A stretch of DNA of 64,000 nucleotides from Saliphagus infecundisoli (GCF_020177375.1 NZ_JAIWHV010000001.1:744001-808000), one strand, 5' to 3'. Shown: positions 43,287 through 52,568, numbered from the stretch's first letter. The notes: generated from the sequence alone by a model not told the origin. Program-made: numbers and translations.

Positions 43287-44743
43287 TTCCGCCAGTCGCG
43301 GTTTCCGAGCAGGATGTCCGTCCCGACCCGGAGGTAGGTGTAGGTCAACACGGGCAGGACCACCGTCCGGATCAGGACGAAGGGGACCAGCCCCCTGAGG
43401 AGGGTGACTCGGCGCGTCCGCGTGATCACTGCGAGCCCGACCGACAGGAGGTACTCGAGAACGATCAATATCATGACGGCGTCGATAGCGACGAACCCCA
43501 GTCCCGAGAGCGCGAGCATGACGAACACCGTGGTCGGGTACAGTCCGTCGAGAACCTGGGCGATGATGAGCCGCCCCATCGGCCGCTTCAGTGCCGGGGG
43601 ATTCCGGTCCGATTCGGGCTCGGAACCGGCTCCCTCTGGCGGATCCGTCTCGGGGTCGGCCCGTTCGTCGGCGGGCTCTGCTCCCTCGGGGGAGGCGACC
43701 ACTGACGCGGACACGGAGGTGCCCCGGTCGGTGCCGCCGTCGGTCGTCACCCCGCTTTCCTCGTCGGCGGGGACCGAGTGCGTCCGGAACCGGAACGTGA
43801 GGTTCGTGAAGTAAAAGGCGCTCTGGAGATAGCCCGACCCCCAGAGGTAGTTCTGTTTGAACGTCTTCCGGAGCCCCGGGACGTCCGACCGGAGGTAGGT
43901 GTCGTGGAGGTGAACGTTTGCCCAGCCCCGCTCGGAGAACGCGAAGCCGAGGAAGATGTCCTCGCTGTTGGTCAGGTCGTCGCCCAGCGACTCCTCGTAG
44001 TCGTCGAACACCGAGACCAGCCGCTCGCGGTCGTACAGCACGGCCGCCCCGACGGGAAACAGCGTCGAACCAAAGGCCCGCATGATCCCATCGGCGAAGA
44101 CCCGCTGTTGGACGTGGTAGTCGACGTTCCGGAAGCCGATGATCGCCTCGTTGTTCGCGAGGTAGCCCTCGACCCCGGTCCGGGAGGCGTGTTCGGCGAG
44201 GTCGGCCCGGACGTGTTCGTGGGCGACGCTCCCCTCGGGGAGCGAATCGACGACCTGCTCGTGGTAAAACTGGCGTTTGGCCCGCGGGCTCGTCGGGTAG
44301 ACGGTTCCGAAGGAGCTGGCGACGCCGGGATCGGCATGGGGTTCGAGCAGCCGCTCGACGTAGTCGGGGCTCTCGAGGAAGGTGTCGGCGTCGAGGACGA
44401 ACACCGTGTCGGTTTCTGACTCCCGGGCGACCTCCTTCATCCCGACCGTTTTCCCCTGGGGGACCTCGTGGCGCCGGTGGACGATCTCGAGGTCGAACTC
44501 CGTCGCGAGTTCAGCGACGATCTCGGTCGTGTCGTCGGTCGAGCCGTCGTCGACGACGACGACCCGGTCGGGCGGGACCGTCTGGGCGGCAAGCGACGCC
44601 AGCGCGTAGGGGATCGTCCGCTCCTCGTTCAGCGCCGGGATCATCGCCGTCACCGTCGGCCGCTCTCCCGACGCCGGAAACGACCTACGGGACCTGAACA
44701 GTTTGCCGTACGCCGAGATCAGCGTCGAGAGTCCTACGACCAT
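43283..44743 (-). CDS. Membrane glycosyltransferase family 2 (processive-type architecture)
   Basis: A 486-aa protein. GT-A domain: VTAMIPALNEERTIPYALASL, VDDGSTDDT, the DxD VFVLDADTF (about 115-122), NNEAIIGF, and the acceptor acid pair TNSEDIFLGF. A region QNYLWGSGYLQ stands where processive enzymes have QxxRW, without the Arg. A 60-residue acidic Ser/Pro linker (about 325-385) follows, then three or four membrane helices. This resembles poly-hexosamine or hyaluronan synthases. Product unknown. First gene of an operon with the frameshifted phosphatase. Confidence 0.88.
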   Translation of the reverse strand: MVVGLSTLISAYGKLFRSRRSFPASGERPTVTAMIPALNEERTIPYALASLAAQTVPPDRVVVVDDGSTDDTTEIVAELATEFDLEIVHRRHEVPQGKTVGMKEVARESETDTVFVLDADTFLESPDYVERLLEPHADPGVASSFGTVYPTSPRAKRQFYHEQVVDSLPEGSVAHEHVRADLAEHASRTGVEGYLANNEAIIGFRNVDYHVQQRVFADGIMRAFGSTLFPVGAAVLYDRERLVSVFDDYEESLGDDLTNSEDIFLGFAFSERGWANVHLHDTYLRSDVPGLRKTFKQNYLWGSGYLQSAFYFTNLTFRFRTHSVPADEESGVTTDGGTDRGTSVSASVVASPEGAEPADERADPETDPPEGAGSEPESDRNPPALKRPMGRLIIAQVLDGLYPTTVFVMLALSGLGFVAIDAVMILIVLEYLLSVGLAVITRTRRVTLLRGLVPFVLIRTVVLPVLTYTYLRVGTDILLGNRDWRK

Positions 44744-44863
44744 CTCCCCGTCCCCCAGGTTCGGGGCAGGCTCATATGAGGGCGTCCACCGTTTCGCCGG
44801 GAATCCCGCCGTTACCCGCCATAGGGACGACGTACGGCGGGAGCGAAGACGGGAGACGGACGC

Positions 44864-45901
44864 TCACTCGATCCACGCGGAGGGGTCCTCGGCTCCGTAG
44901 AGCACGTCGAGCGCACAGACGTTGCCGCCCTCCCACCCGGGGGTCCAGTCCTGGACGAGGACCTCGAGTCCCCGGCGCTCGAACGGGCCGGTCCGCATGT
45001 AGTTCTCGTAACCCGTCCTCCCCGAGAGGTAGCCGTCGCCGCCGAAGTGGTCGGTCAGTCGGGCGAGATACTCGGGGGCGTCCCCGGTCCGTTCGACCGG
45101 AAGCTCGCTCGAGCGGACGATCCGGGAGCCGACCCCGAACCGGTCGAACAGCTCCGAGAGCAGCGGAACCGTGAGCTCGACCAGTCGGACCTCCCCCACC
45201 CACTCGCCGACGTCGACGCCCTCGAGTTCCCAGCGGCGGTCCATCGGGGTGTCCTCGACGGAGCCCTCGAGCTCCGCGGAGAGCGCTGCCAGCGAGCGGT
45301 CGCGCCGGGCCTTGAGCTCCCGGCAGTCGCCCTCGACCCGCTCGAGCCGGGACTCGAGGTCGGCGGCGGCGGCGACCAGGCCCTCGACCGACGACTCCGG
45401 GTCCTCCCGTTTCCGGAGGGCGATCTCGTCCCCGAGCCGGTTCTTGCGCGCTCGCAGCCGGTCCAGCCGCCGCCGGCGCGTGCGCCACTCGGCGTCCACC
45501 GTCCGCCACGCGTCTACCTCGTCGCCGACGCCGGCGTCGGCGGGCGGACCCTTCCGGAGAGCGGCCGGATCGACGAGCGGCGGGCAGAGCCGCTCGTAGA
45601 ACGGGCGCAGCTCCGTCGCCGCCTCGCCGTACTTCCCGACGAGGGTCCGGAGGTGGCGCGCCGGCCACGGCTCGGACATGTCGATCCGGGCGTCCTCGAT
45701 CGGCGTCTCGACGCCGGTGTCCCGGACCGGAACCGTCAGCCACGACCGGCCCTGGTAGTCGATCGGTGCCCGGTGGTGGGGCGAACTCCGGGAGAACTGG
45801 ACGTCGTCGTAGATCACGAACACGTCCGCCTGCCGCGCCCGCGCGAGGTAGTGCAGCCGCGGATAGTAATGGGGTTGGTACGCCGCGACGAGGCCGGTCA
45901 T
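44864..45901 (-). CDS. WbqC family protein with coiled-coil insertion
   Basis: A 345-aa protein. WbqC signature: AAYQPHYYPRLHYLARARQADVFVIYDDVQFSRSSPHHRAPIDYQGRSWLTVPV (7-59), and C-terminally LTDHFGGDGYLSGRTGYENYM. WbqC proteins are usually about 220-240 aa; here an Arg/Glu-rich helix of about 85 residues (130-215, heptad-like spacing of L/V/A) is inserted in the middle. WbqC genes occur in polysaccharide loci and are suspected acyl/aminoacyl transferases. The role here is inferred from context. Confidence 0.8.
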   Translation of the reverse strand: MTGLVAAYQPHYYPRLHYLARARQADVFVIYDDVQFSRSSPHHRAPIDYQGRSWLTVPVRDTGVETPIEDARIDMSEPWPARHLRTLVGKYGEAATELRPFYERLCPPLVDPAALRKGPPADAGVGDEVDAWRTVDAEWRTRRRRLDRLRARKNRLGDEIALRKREDPESSVEGLVAAAADLESRLERVEGDCRELKARRDRSLAALSAELEGSVEDTPMDRRWELEGVDVGEWVGEVRLVELTVPLLSELFDRFGVGSRIVRSSELPVERTGDAPEYLARLTDHFGGDGYLSGRTGYENYMRTGPFERRGLEVLVQDWTPGWEGGNVCALDVLYGAEDPSAWIE

Positions 45902-46062
45902 GGCAGTCGCCTCCCCGACGACGCCCTTCAGTATCCGTCGCGTACAGCGATCGCTCGCCGGGACGCCGGCAGCCGAAAGCGACCGTTACCGGCCGACCGC
46001 GTTCGGGCGGCCGAAACGGCCCTCCGTCGCGTGCGGGACCGATGGCTTCGGTCGGACTCGGG

Positions 46063-46746
46063 TCATCGACGGCGATCCAGCACCACCTCGAAGGGCTCGG
46101 CCGCCCGAAACCCCGACCGATCCCCCCAGAGGCGGGCGTTCGCCCGGAGGCTGTCCGGGCTTCGCGGATGCGGGCGGTCTCGCATCTCGCTTTCGTAGAC
46201 GTCGATTGCCTCCATCTTCGCCTCCATCGTTTCGGTGATATCGACGAACGTCGAGGGCTGGAACGGGTTGTTCTCGGTGGGGATCGCCAGCTCGGTCGAG
46301 GAGGGGGTCTCGAAGGAGAGGATCCGATCGACCGTGGTGTCGGCGACGGGGCGTGCGGCCGTCCGGACGGCCCGCGCGACGAGCTGGTGGTCGACGTTCA
46401 GATCCCCGGAGTAGTGGGTGTAGATCGTCGTCGGCTCGACGTCCGCGATGGCCCGCTCGACGTCTCTCACGACGTCGATCAGGGCGACGTCGTCGAGCTG
46501 GTTGCCCCAGTAGTCGAGGATCCGTACCGACTCGACGCCGAGGACCTCGCCGGCGGCGCGGGCCTCGCGGCGGCGTTCCTCCCGGCGCTCCCTCGCGGCC
46601 TCGGTCTCGGTCTCGTGGCGGGCCATCTCGCCGTCGCTCAGGAGAAGCACGGAGACCGTTTCGCCGTCGGCCGCGTGTCTCGCGAGCGTCCCGCCGACTC
46701 CGAGGACCTCGTCGTCGGGATGGGCCCCCACACAGAGCACGGTCAT
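46063..46746 (-). CDS. PIG-L family deacetylase
   Basis: A 227-aa zinc-dependent GlcNAc-type deacetylase. Metal-binding AHPDDEVLGVGGTLARH (8-24) and HYSGDLNVDHQLVARAV are present. Members remove N-acetyl groups from GlcNAc-containing lipids or nucleotide sugars. It sits between a WbqC-like gene and a GH18 gene, consistent with amino-sugar glycan processing. Cytoplasmic, no signal. ATG 46746. Confidence 0.92.
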   Translation of the reverse strand: MTVLCVGAHPDDEVLGVGGTLARHAADGETVSVLLLSDGEMARHETETEAARERREERRREARAAGEVLGVESVRILDYWGNQLDDVALIDVVRDVERAIADVEPTTIYTHYSGDLNVDHQLVARAVRTAARPVADTTVDRILSFETPSSTELAIPTENNPFQPSTFVDITETMEAKMEAIDVYESEMRDRPHPRSPDSLRANARLWGDRSGFRAAEPFEVVLDRRR

Positions 46747-46876
46747 CGCTCCCCTCTGTCGGGGATCCCGGCAGTAAGTATGCGGACGATACAGCCGGCA
46801 ATCGCGACTTACCCGGAATCGCGTCCCTCTCGGACCCGGCGGCGGCTCCGTTCGCGGACGAACGGGGCCCGGGGAG

Positions 46877-48136
46877 TCAGCCGCCGGACCCGCTCGCGGC
46901 GTCGGCCATCGCCTCGAGCAACTCGTCGTCGTAGTCGTAGCTCAGTTCCCAGCAGAACACCCCGCGACAGTCGGCGTCGCGGGCGAAGCCGGTCGCCGCC
47001 CGGACGTAGTCGGGATCGGTCGCCGAGACCCAGTTGCGCTCGTCGGCGGCGTAGAGGTAGGGCACCTCGGCGTGGTCGTCCCAGTGGTAGCTCCAGGCGC
47101 CGTCGGCGATCCGCCGCGCGCACTCCCCGCCGTCGATGGTGGCCTCGTAGGACTCGAAGTCCTGGCCGAGGCCGTCGTCGTTCGGTCCCGGTTCGACCCC
47201 GTCGAACGCGCGGCCGTAGAAGGCGTGGCCGACCATCAGCTGGGATCGGTCCATCCCCTCGGTCGCCCAGGTCGAGACCGCCTCCTCGGCGGAGGGGGAG
47301 CCGTACACCGGCGCGTTGTGGGCGGTCGTCGGGCTCGAGGGGCCGGACATATCGTAGGACATCACGTTGACCCAGTCGAGGTGCTCCGAGAGCCCCTCGA
47401 CGTCGAGCGGCCGGACGTGGTTCGGATCGGACGGTCCCGAATACGAGAGGACGTACTCCCGGCCGTCGGCCTCGCCTGCCTCGTCGAGCTGTCGGCGACA
47501 CTCCTCGACCAGCGCGAGCGCGTTCTCGACGTCGTCCTCGCGCCGAGCGTTCTCCGCTCGGCCGCCGCCGGTGGGGTACTCCCAGTCGATCTCGAACCCC
47601 TCGAAGCCGTACTCGCGCATGAGCGAAATCGCGTTCCGGGCGAGTCGCTCCCGGCTCTCGGGCGAGCTCGCCGCGTCCGAGTAGTGGGTCGAACTGTTCC
47701 AGCCGCCGACCGCAAACCCCGTCCGGACGTCCTCGCCGGGCCCTCCCGGCGCCGTGAGCTCCCGGATGTCCGCCAGGTTGGGCTCGTCGTGCTCGTCGGT
47801 GAACTCGATCGTCCCGTCGGCCGCGGGCTCGAAGTTCGCGTAGTAGAGCAGGTCGAGCAGGTCGAAGGCGACGTCCTCGGGGGGGTACTCCTCGCGCATC
47901 CAGCCCGGATACCACCCCAGCACGGGGAGGTCCCGCCCCCCCGCCGAATCCGCGGTCGATCCGACGCGGTCGAGACAGCCCGCGAGCACGGCGGCCCCGA
48001 CCGGAAGGGTGGACTCGAGGAGCCGGCGGCGGGTCGTCGAAAGGAGATCGTCGGGACGCGACGGGGAGGCGAGTATCCGACGGATCGACGCCGCTCGCTC
48101 CGACCCCCCCTCTCTTCCCCACGTCGTCGGAACCAT
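46877..48136 (-). CDS. Tat-exported GH18 glycosidase lipoprotein
   Basis: A 419-aa protein. The N-region has TTRRRLLESTLPVGAAVLAGC: a twin-arginine signal with lipobox LAGC (51-54). The GH18 barrel follows with FEGFEIDWEYP (178-188), in which the DxxDxDxE active site keeps the last Asp-Trp-Glu (catalytic Glu186). The first acidic residue of the canonical motif is Glu. WVNVMSYDMSGP and MVGHAFYGRAFDG are further family strands. It hydrolyses beta-1,4-GlcNAc polymers or related glycans, anchored outside the membrane. ATG 48136 leaves an N-region of about 35 residues before the RR, longer than usual. Confidence 0.9.
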   Translation of the reverse strand: MVPTTWGREGGSERAASIRRILASPSRPDDLLSTTRRRLLESTLPVGAAVLAGCLDRVGSTADSAGGRDLPVLGWYPGWMREEYPPEDVAFDLLDLLYYANFEPAADGTIEFTDEHDEPNLADIRELTAPGGPGEDVRTGFAVGGWNSSTHYSDAASSPESRERLARNAISLMREYGFEGFEIDWEYPTGGGRAENARREDDVENALALVEECRRQLDEAGEADGREYVLSYSGPSDPNHVRPLDVEGLSEHLDWVNVMSYDMSGPSSPTTAHNAPVYGSPSAEEAVSTWATEGMDRSQLMVGHAFYGRAFDGVEPGPNDDGLGQDFESYEATIDGGECARRIADGAWSYHWDDHAEVPYLYAADERNWVSATDPDYVRAATGFARDADCRGVFCWELSYDYDDELLEAMADAASGSGG

Positions 48137-48332
48137 TGGACCGTGTATCGCGCTCGCCGGTTTTGTTAGGGTGGGGGTACGTCGGGCGGCGCCCCGGTAA
48201 TCCCGGATTGGTTCGCCGGTAGACGGTCCGGACGGTCCGGCCGGAAACCCGCCCCGGGTACGATGCCCATAACAATAGCTAATGGAGATCTTCTGCTGGT
48301 CGTCGGACGGACACCGACCGAGGGAACGAACG

Positions 48333-48878
48333 ATGGACACAGTCGAACAGGAACTGACGGGCGCGATCGGGGACTCGATCGGGAGAGCGAGGGCCTTCGC
48401 CGGCTACGTCGAGAGCGCGGGCGACGTCGATCCGGAGGCGGCGGGTCCCGAGCCGATCGACACTGCGGGGATCGCCCGATCGCTTCGGGGGTATCTCGTC
48501 GGGATCAATGCCGCCGTCGATCTCCTCGACGTCCGCGACGGCCGGGAGTCGGCGCCGACGGGGCTGGGAGCCCACGGACCGCTCCGGCGGTTCGCCCGCA
48601 GGAACCGGACGGCGATCGTCGAGTTCCGGGCCGATCCCGCCGAGGCGGCGAACCCGGAGGAGGACCTGCTGATCCTCGGGTTCGAGATCGACGCCGAGCG
48701 CCGGCGGTTCTACGCCGACGTCCCCGCGCTCCCGGCGGCGGTCGAGGACGCCTACACGGGAGAACGGTACGTCCCCTACACCCGCCCCGATGACCGACCC
48801 AAGGTTCCGGTCTCCGGGCTTTGTCTGGAGATCACGGACCGGGTCGAACGGTGGGCGAGTCGTCGCCGAGAGGGGTGA
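48333..48878 (+). CDS. Hypothetical protein, 181 aa
   Basis: A soluble protein starting at ATG 48333 (MDTVEQELTGAIGDSIGRARAFAGYVESAGDVD). The N-terminal half is helical (GIARSLRGYLVGINAAVDLLDV) and the second half alpha/beta, with LLILGFEIDAERRRFYADVPALPAAVEDAYTGERYVPYT. No motif recognised. An earlier in-frame ATG at 48282 overlaps the promoter. Divergent from the GH18 gene. Confidence 0.65.
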   Translation: MDTVEQELTGAIGDSIGRARAFAGYVESAGDVDPEAAGPEPIDTAGIARSLRGYLVGINAAVDLLDVRDGRESAPTGLGAHGPLRRFARRNRTAIVEFRADPAEAANPEEDLLILGFEIDAERRRFYADVPALPAAVEDAYTGERYVPYTRPDDRPKVPVSGLCLEITDRVERWASRRREG

Positions 48879-48941
48879 GAAACCGAGTCCATCCGCTCCG
48901 GCACTCACTCCTACGGGCCTGTGGATACAAGAGGTTCTTGG

Positions 48942-48964
48942 ATATTACCATCGGAAAGTAATAT
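48942..48964. promoter_or_regulatory. Inverted repeat ATATTAC / GTAATAT
   Basis: A perfect 7-bp inverted repeat with 9-nt spacer in the 284-nt gap between the hypothetical gene and the sugar dehydrogenase, about 200 nt before the latter. Could be a hairpin terminator for the upstream gene or an operator. Confidence 0.4.
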
Positions 48965-49096
48965 CGTCGAGAACGGAGCCGGGTCGGTAACGACTCCATG
49001 GCCGTGGTTCGAATCCGGCCGCCGTGAGAGGGTAGGCCGTGCGTACACGATCGTTTCAGTGGCCGTAGATCCCGTTAGGCGGAGAAATCGGACTCT

Positions 49097-49112
49097 TATC
49101 GTGGAAACGATA
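49097..49112. promoter_or_regulatory. Inverted repeat TATCGT-GGAA-ACGATA
   Basis: A perfect 6-bp inverted repeat, 4-nt spacer, ending 50 nt before ATG 49163 of the sugar dehydrogenase. Its first half resembles a TATA element (CTTATCG). Possible operator of the dehydrogenase-epimerase operon. Confidence 0.4.
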
Positions 49113-49162
49113 GGTGGGTGATTAACCCGAGACGGTAGCCGATCCCGGTGGGGTTACGTGAG

Positions 49163-50467
49163 ATGCATATAGGAATCGTGGGGCTGGGATACGTCGGTGC
49201 GCCGCTCGCGGCAGCGTTCGCGGACGCCGACTTCCCGGTCACCGGCTACGACGTGGACGACGCGCGAATCGACTCCCTCCGGGCGACCCGTACGCTGGTC
49301 GCGGAGCCGGCCGGAGGCGCGACCGGCACGGAGTCGGCGGGAGGGGCGGGCGGTACCGAACCGCCGGTCTACACCACCGATCCCGACTCGCTGACCGCCT
49401 GTGACGTGATCGTCACGGCGGTCCCGACGCCCCTAACCGGGGAGTCGAGCCCGGATCTGAGCAGGGTCCGGGCGGCGGGTCGGACGATCGGCGAACGGCT
49501 CACCGCGGGGACGACCGTCGTCCTCGAGTCGACGGTGTATCCGGGCGCGACCCGGGGGGAGTTCGTCCCCGAGATCGAGGACGCCTCGGGCTTTCGGCTG
49601 GGGGCGGATTTCGAGGTCGGCTACTCGCCCGAACGGATCGATCCCGGCAGCGACCGACGGCTCGAAACCACGACGAAGCCCGTCAGCGCGAGCTCGACGG
49701 CCACCCGGTCGATGCTCGCCGCCCTCTATGGGGAGGTCGTCGGCGACGTCCACCTGGCGCCGTCGATCGAGGCCGCCGAGGCCGCCAAGTGTCTCGAGAA
49801 CGCCCAGCGCGACGTGGACATCGCGTTCGTCAACCAGTTCGCGATGGCGTGTTCGGGGATCGACTGGCTCGACCACGAGGAGGTCCTCGCGGTCGCGGAC
49901 TCGAAGTGGAACTTCCGGCGCTACGAGCCGGGGCTGGTCGAGGGCCACTGCATCCCGATCGACCCGTACTTCCTGGCCCACGCGATAGAGCGCGAGGGCG
50001 GGGAGACGTCGCTCATCCGGGAGGCCAGGGCGGTCAACGAATCGGTCGTCGACCACGTCGGCTCGCTGACCGTCGAGGCGTTCGAGCAACGCCGCGAGCG
50101 CGTTGGCGGAGGTGGCGGGGAGCGCCTCCTCGCCGTCGGTCTCGCGTACAAGCCCGACACCGACGACGTCCGGTCGAACGCGAAACGCCGGCTGTTCGAC
50201 GGGCTCCGCGAGGCCGACATAGAGCCGATCGGCTACGACCCGCACGTCGATCCCGACGCGGCAACCGAGGAGTTCGGCATCGAGGTCAGGCCCGAACTCG
50301 ACGTCAGCGACGTCGCGGGCGTGCTCGCGCTCACCGCACACGACCGGTTCGACGACCTCGCCGTCGAGGACCTCGTCGGAGATCTCCCGGAGTCCCCGGT
50401 CGTCGTCGATACGACCGGTCGTCTCGAGGCGCCGGCCGACGCCGACGTCATCTACCGGAGGCTCTAA
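49163..50467 (+). CDS. UDP-sugar 6-dehydrogenase (UDP-GlcNAc/GalNAc dehydrogenase type)
   Basis: A 434-aa nucleotide-sugar dehydrogenase. Rossmann motif: HIGIVGLGYVGAPLAAAFA. Catalytic Cys263 in GLVEGHCIPIDPYFLAHA. The segment AAKCLENAQRDVDIAFVNQFA is closer to the WbpO/TviB branch (UDP-N-acetylhexosamine) than to UDP-glucose dehydrogenases. A Gly/Thr-rich insertion of about 15 residues sits near residue 50. It oxidises C6 to the uronic acid using NAD+. The stop overlaps the epimerase ATG by one base (TAATG). ATG 49163 is chosen over GTG 49148. Confidence 0.9.
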   Translation: MHIGIVGLGYVGAPLAAAFADADFPVTGYDVDDARIDSLRATRTLVAEPAGGATGTESAGGAGGTEPPVYTTDPDSLTACDVIVTAVPTPLTGESSPDLSRVRAAGRTIGERLTAGTTVVLESTVYPGATRGEFVPEIEDASGFRLGADFEVGYSPERIDPGSDRRLETTTKPVSASSTATRSMLAALYGEVVGDVHLAPSIEAAEAAKCLENAQRDVDIAFVNQFAMACSGIDWLDHEEVLAVADSKWNFRRYEPGLVEGHCIPIDPYFLAHAIEREGGETSLIREARAVNESVVDHVGSLTVEAFEQRRERVGGGGGERLLAVGLAYKPDTDDVRSNAKRRLFDGLREADIEPIGYDPHVDPDAATEEFGIEVRPELDVSDVAGVLALTAHDRFDDLAVEDLVGDLPESPVVVDTTGRLEAPADADVIYRRL

Positions 50468-51531
50468 TGGCGGACCGATCGTCGTCGGGGGCCACATCGA
50501 CCGATCCCCTCCCGGCAGAGCCCCGAAGCGACGGGGAGGTCCGGGCACGCAAACGATCCCACGGCGAGGCGATCGACCACCTCGCGGGCCGGCGCGTCCT
50601 CGTCACGGGCGGGGGCGGGTTCATCGGCTCGAACCTCGCGGCGTGGCTCGCGCCACACGCCGAGGTCACCGTCCTCGACGACTTCACCAGCGGCGCCCGC
50701 GAGAACGTCAGCGACCTGAGGGTCGACGTCGAGACGGCCGACGTCCGCGACCGCGAGGCCGTCGCGGCGGCCGTCGACGGCCAGGACGTCCTCGTCCACA
50801 TGGCCGCGATGGCGGGCGTCCAGCGGACGATCGACAACCCGGTCGACACCCTTGAGGTCAACGTCGAGGGCACCCGGACGGTCCTCGAGACGGCTCTCGA
50901 GGCGGACGTCGATCGAGTCCTCTTTACTTCGACCTCGGAGATGTACGGCGACCTCTCGGAGCCGCCGTACCGCGAGGACGGCCCGATCGCGCCCAAGACC
51001 AACTACGCGGTCGCGAAGGCGGTCAACGAGCGCTACGTCCGGGCCTACTGCGAGCAGGCCGGGATGTCCTACACGATCGTGCGCTACTTCAATGTCTACG
51101 GGCCCAACCAGGACGGCTCGACCGACGGCTACGTCGTCCCGAAGTTCGTCCGGCGCGCGCTCGCCGACGAGTCGGTCCCGGTCTACGGCAGCGGCGAGCA
51201 GAGCAGGGACTTCACGTTCGTCGACGACGCGATCGACGGAACGGTCCGCGCGCTCGGCCCCGCCGGCCGGAACGGGACGTTCAATCTCGGGACGGGCATC
51301 GAGACGAGCGTCCGGACGCTCGCCGACCGGGTCGCGGAGGTCGTCGGGGGCGGCCGGGTCGAGCACGTCGAGGATCCCCGTCCCTACCGAGTCGAGCGCC
51401 GGTGTGCCGACGTCACGAGGGCGCGCGACCGGCTGGGCTACGAGCCGCGGGTTCCCCTCCGGGAGGGGATCGGGAGAGTCGCCGAGTCGGTAGCGCCCGC
51501 GGGAGGGGAGGCCCGATCCGGCGACCGCTGA
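50467..51531 (+). CDS. UDP-sugar epimerase (extended SDR)
   Basis: A 354-aa NAD-dependent epimerase. An unstructured N-terminus of about 40 residues precedes VLVTGGGGFIGSNLAAWLA. Active site: FTSTSEMYG (Thr/Ser) and NYAVAKAVNERYV (Tyr, Lys). YFNVYGPNQDGS and FVDDAIDGTVRAL are family motifs. Coupled to the dehydrogenase, it likely makes a C4 epimer of a UDP-N-acetyl-hexosaminuronic acid for glycan assembly. Confidence 0.9.
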   Translation: MADRSSSGATSTDPLPAEPRSDGEVRARKRSHGEAIDHLAGRRVLVTGGGGFIGSNLAAWLAPHAEVTVLDDFTSGARENVSDLRVDVETADVRDREAVAAAVDGQDVLVHMAAMAGVQRTIDNPVDTLEVNVEGTRTVLETALEADVDRVLFTSTSEMYGDLSEPPYREDGPIAPKTNYAVAKAVNERYVRAYCEQAGMSYTIVRYFNVYGPNQDGSTDGYVVPKFVRRALADESVPVYGSGEQSRDFTFVDDAIDGTVRALGPAGRNGTFNLGTGIETSVRTLADRVAEVVGGGRVEHVEDPRPYRVERRCADVTRARDRLGYEPRVPLREGIGRVAESVAPAGGEARSGDR

Positions 51532-51556
51532 TACGGTTTGCTGTACCCGTTTCCCG

Positions 51557-51564
51557 GGGTACCC
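51557..51564. promoter_or_regulatory. GGGTACCC palindrome upstream of the HTH-ThiN gene
   Basis: An 8-nt palindrome flanked by C and G (CGGGGTACCCG), about 100 nt upstream of ATG 51666. It shares a GGTAC core with palindromes at 54541-54550 and 57122-57131. Additional GTACCC/GGGTAC half-sites are nearby. Confidence 0.3.
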
Positions 51565-51665
51565 GCATGGCGGGTCGAGGGTACGCCGGTGATGACTTAC
51601 AACGGTCCGGATGAGGCGGCCGGACGACCGCAGGGTTTTGGTCGCGGGGTTCCAACGTCCGCCAA

Positions 51666-52565
51666 ATGAGGTTCGTCGAGGAAGTCGTCGTCGAGGAGTT
51701 CCTGCCGACGGTGCGGTCGCTGCTGGCGGCCGAACTCCGCGAGCAGGGACTGACCCAGAGCGAGGTCGCGGACGTGCTCGGGATCAGCCAGAGCGCCGTC
51801 TCGAAGTACGCCCACGGCGACGTCGAGACCACCGAGGCGATCGCCGAGGACGAACGGGTGCGGTCGCTGGTCGATCGGCTGGGGGAGGAACTCGCGACCG
51901 GCGAGACGACCCGGGTCGGTGCCTTAGTCGAGATCGAGGTCCTGATCCGCGAACTCGAGGCCGGCGGCGACGTCCTCTCGCGGCTCCACGAGGAGCGAAT
52001 GCCCGAACTCGCCGACCACGACGCGAGCATCCGGGTCCACGACCCCGACAACGAGCTTCGGACCAGCGAGCGGGTGCTCTCGTCGGTCCGTCGAGGGCTC
52101 CGGATCGTCGAGTCGGCCAGCGGCTTCGCCGGGCTGATCCCGGCGGTGGGGTCGAACCTCGTCGCCGCGCTCCCCGACGCCCAGGACGTAGACGACGTCG
52201 CAGGCGTCCCCGGCCGGATCGTCGACGTCAAGGGCCGGGCGACGGTGCCCGCCGAGCCGGAGTTCGGGGCCTCGGGCCACGTCGCGAGCGTGCTGCTCGC
52301 GGCCCGCGCGGCCGGAAGCCCCGCGTCGGCCGCGATCAACCTCCGGTACGACGCCGGGATCGTCGCCGACCTGCGGGAGGCCGGCCACGTCGCCGTCGAG
52401 TTCGACGCCGAGGGCGACCTCACCGAAAGCGTCGGGGAGGCGATCAAGGCCGAACCGGAGGCGACGGCGCTCTACCAGACCGGCGGCTACGGGATCGAGC
52501 CGATCGTCTACGTGCTCGGCCCCGACGCCGAGGCGGTCGCCGACACCGCCCGGTCGCTGCTCTGA
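51666..52565 (+). CDS. HTH-ThiN transcriptional regulator (ThiR-like)
   Basis: A 299-aa protein. Residues 1-60 carry an XRE-type HTH (LTQSEVADVLGISQSAVSKYAHGDV); residues 125-298 are a ThiN domain (SSVRRGLRIVESASGFAGLIPAVGSNLV, VPGRIVDVKGRATVPAEPEFGASGHVASVLLAARA, GGYGIEPIVYVLG). In archaea this fusion is the ThiR repressor, sensing thiamine phosphates and controlling thiamine genes; stand-alone or ThiD-fused ThiN is the thiamine phosphate synthase. The HTH makes the regulatory role more likely. thi4 lies 4.5 kb downstream. Confidence 0.88.
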   Translation: MRFVEEVVVEEFLPTVRSLLAAELREQGLTQSEVADVLGISQSAVSKYAHGDVETTEAIAEDERVRSLVDRLGEELATGETTRVGALVEIEVLIRELEAGGDVLSRLHEERMPELADHDASIRVHDPDNELRTSERVLSSVRRGLRIVESASGFAGLIPAVGSNLVAALPDAQDVDDVAGVPGRIVDVKGRATVPAEPEFGASGHVASVLLAARAAGSPASAAINLRYDAGIVADLREAGHVAVEFDAEGDLTESVGEAIKAEPEATALYQTGGYGIEPIVYVLGPDAEAVADTARSLL

Positions 52566-52568
52566 GCC

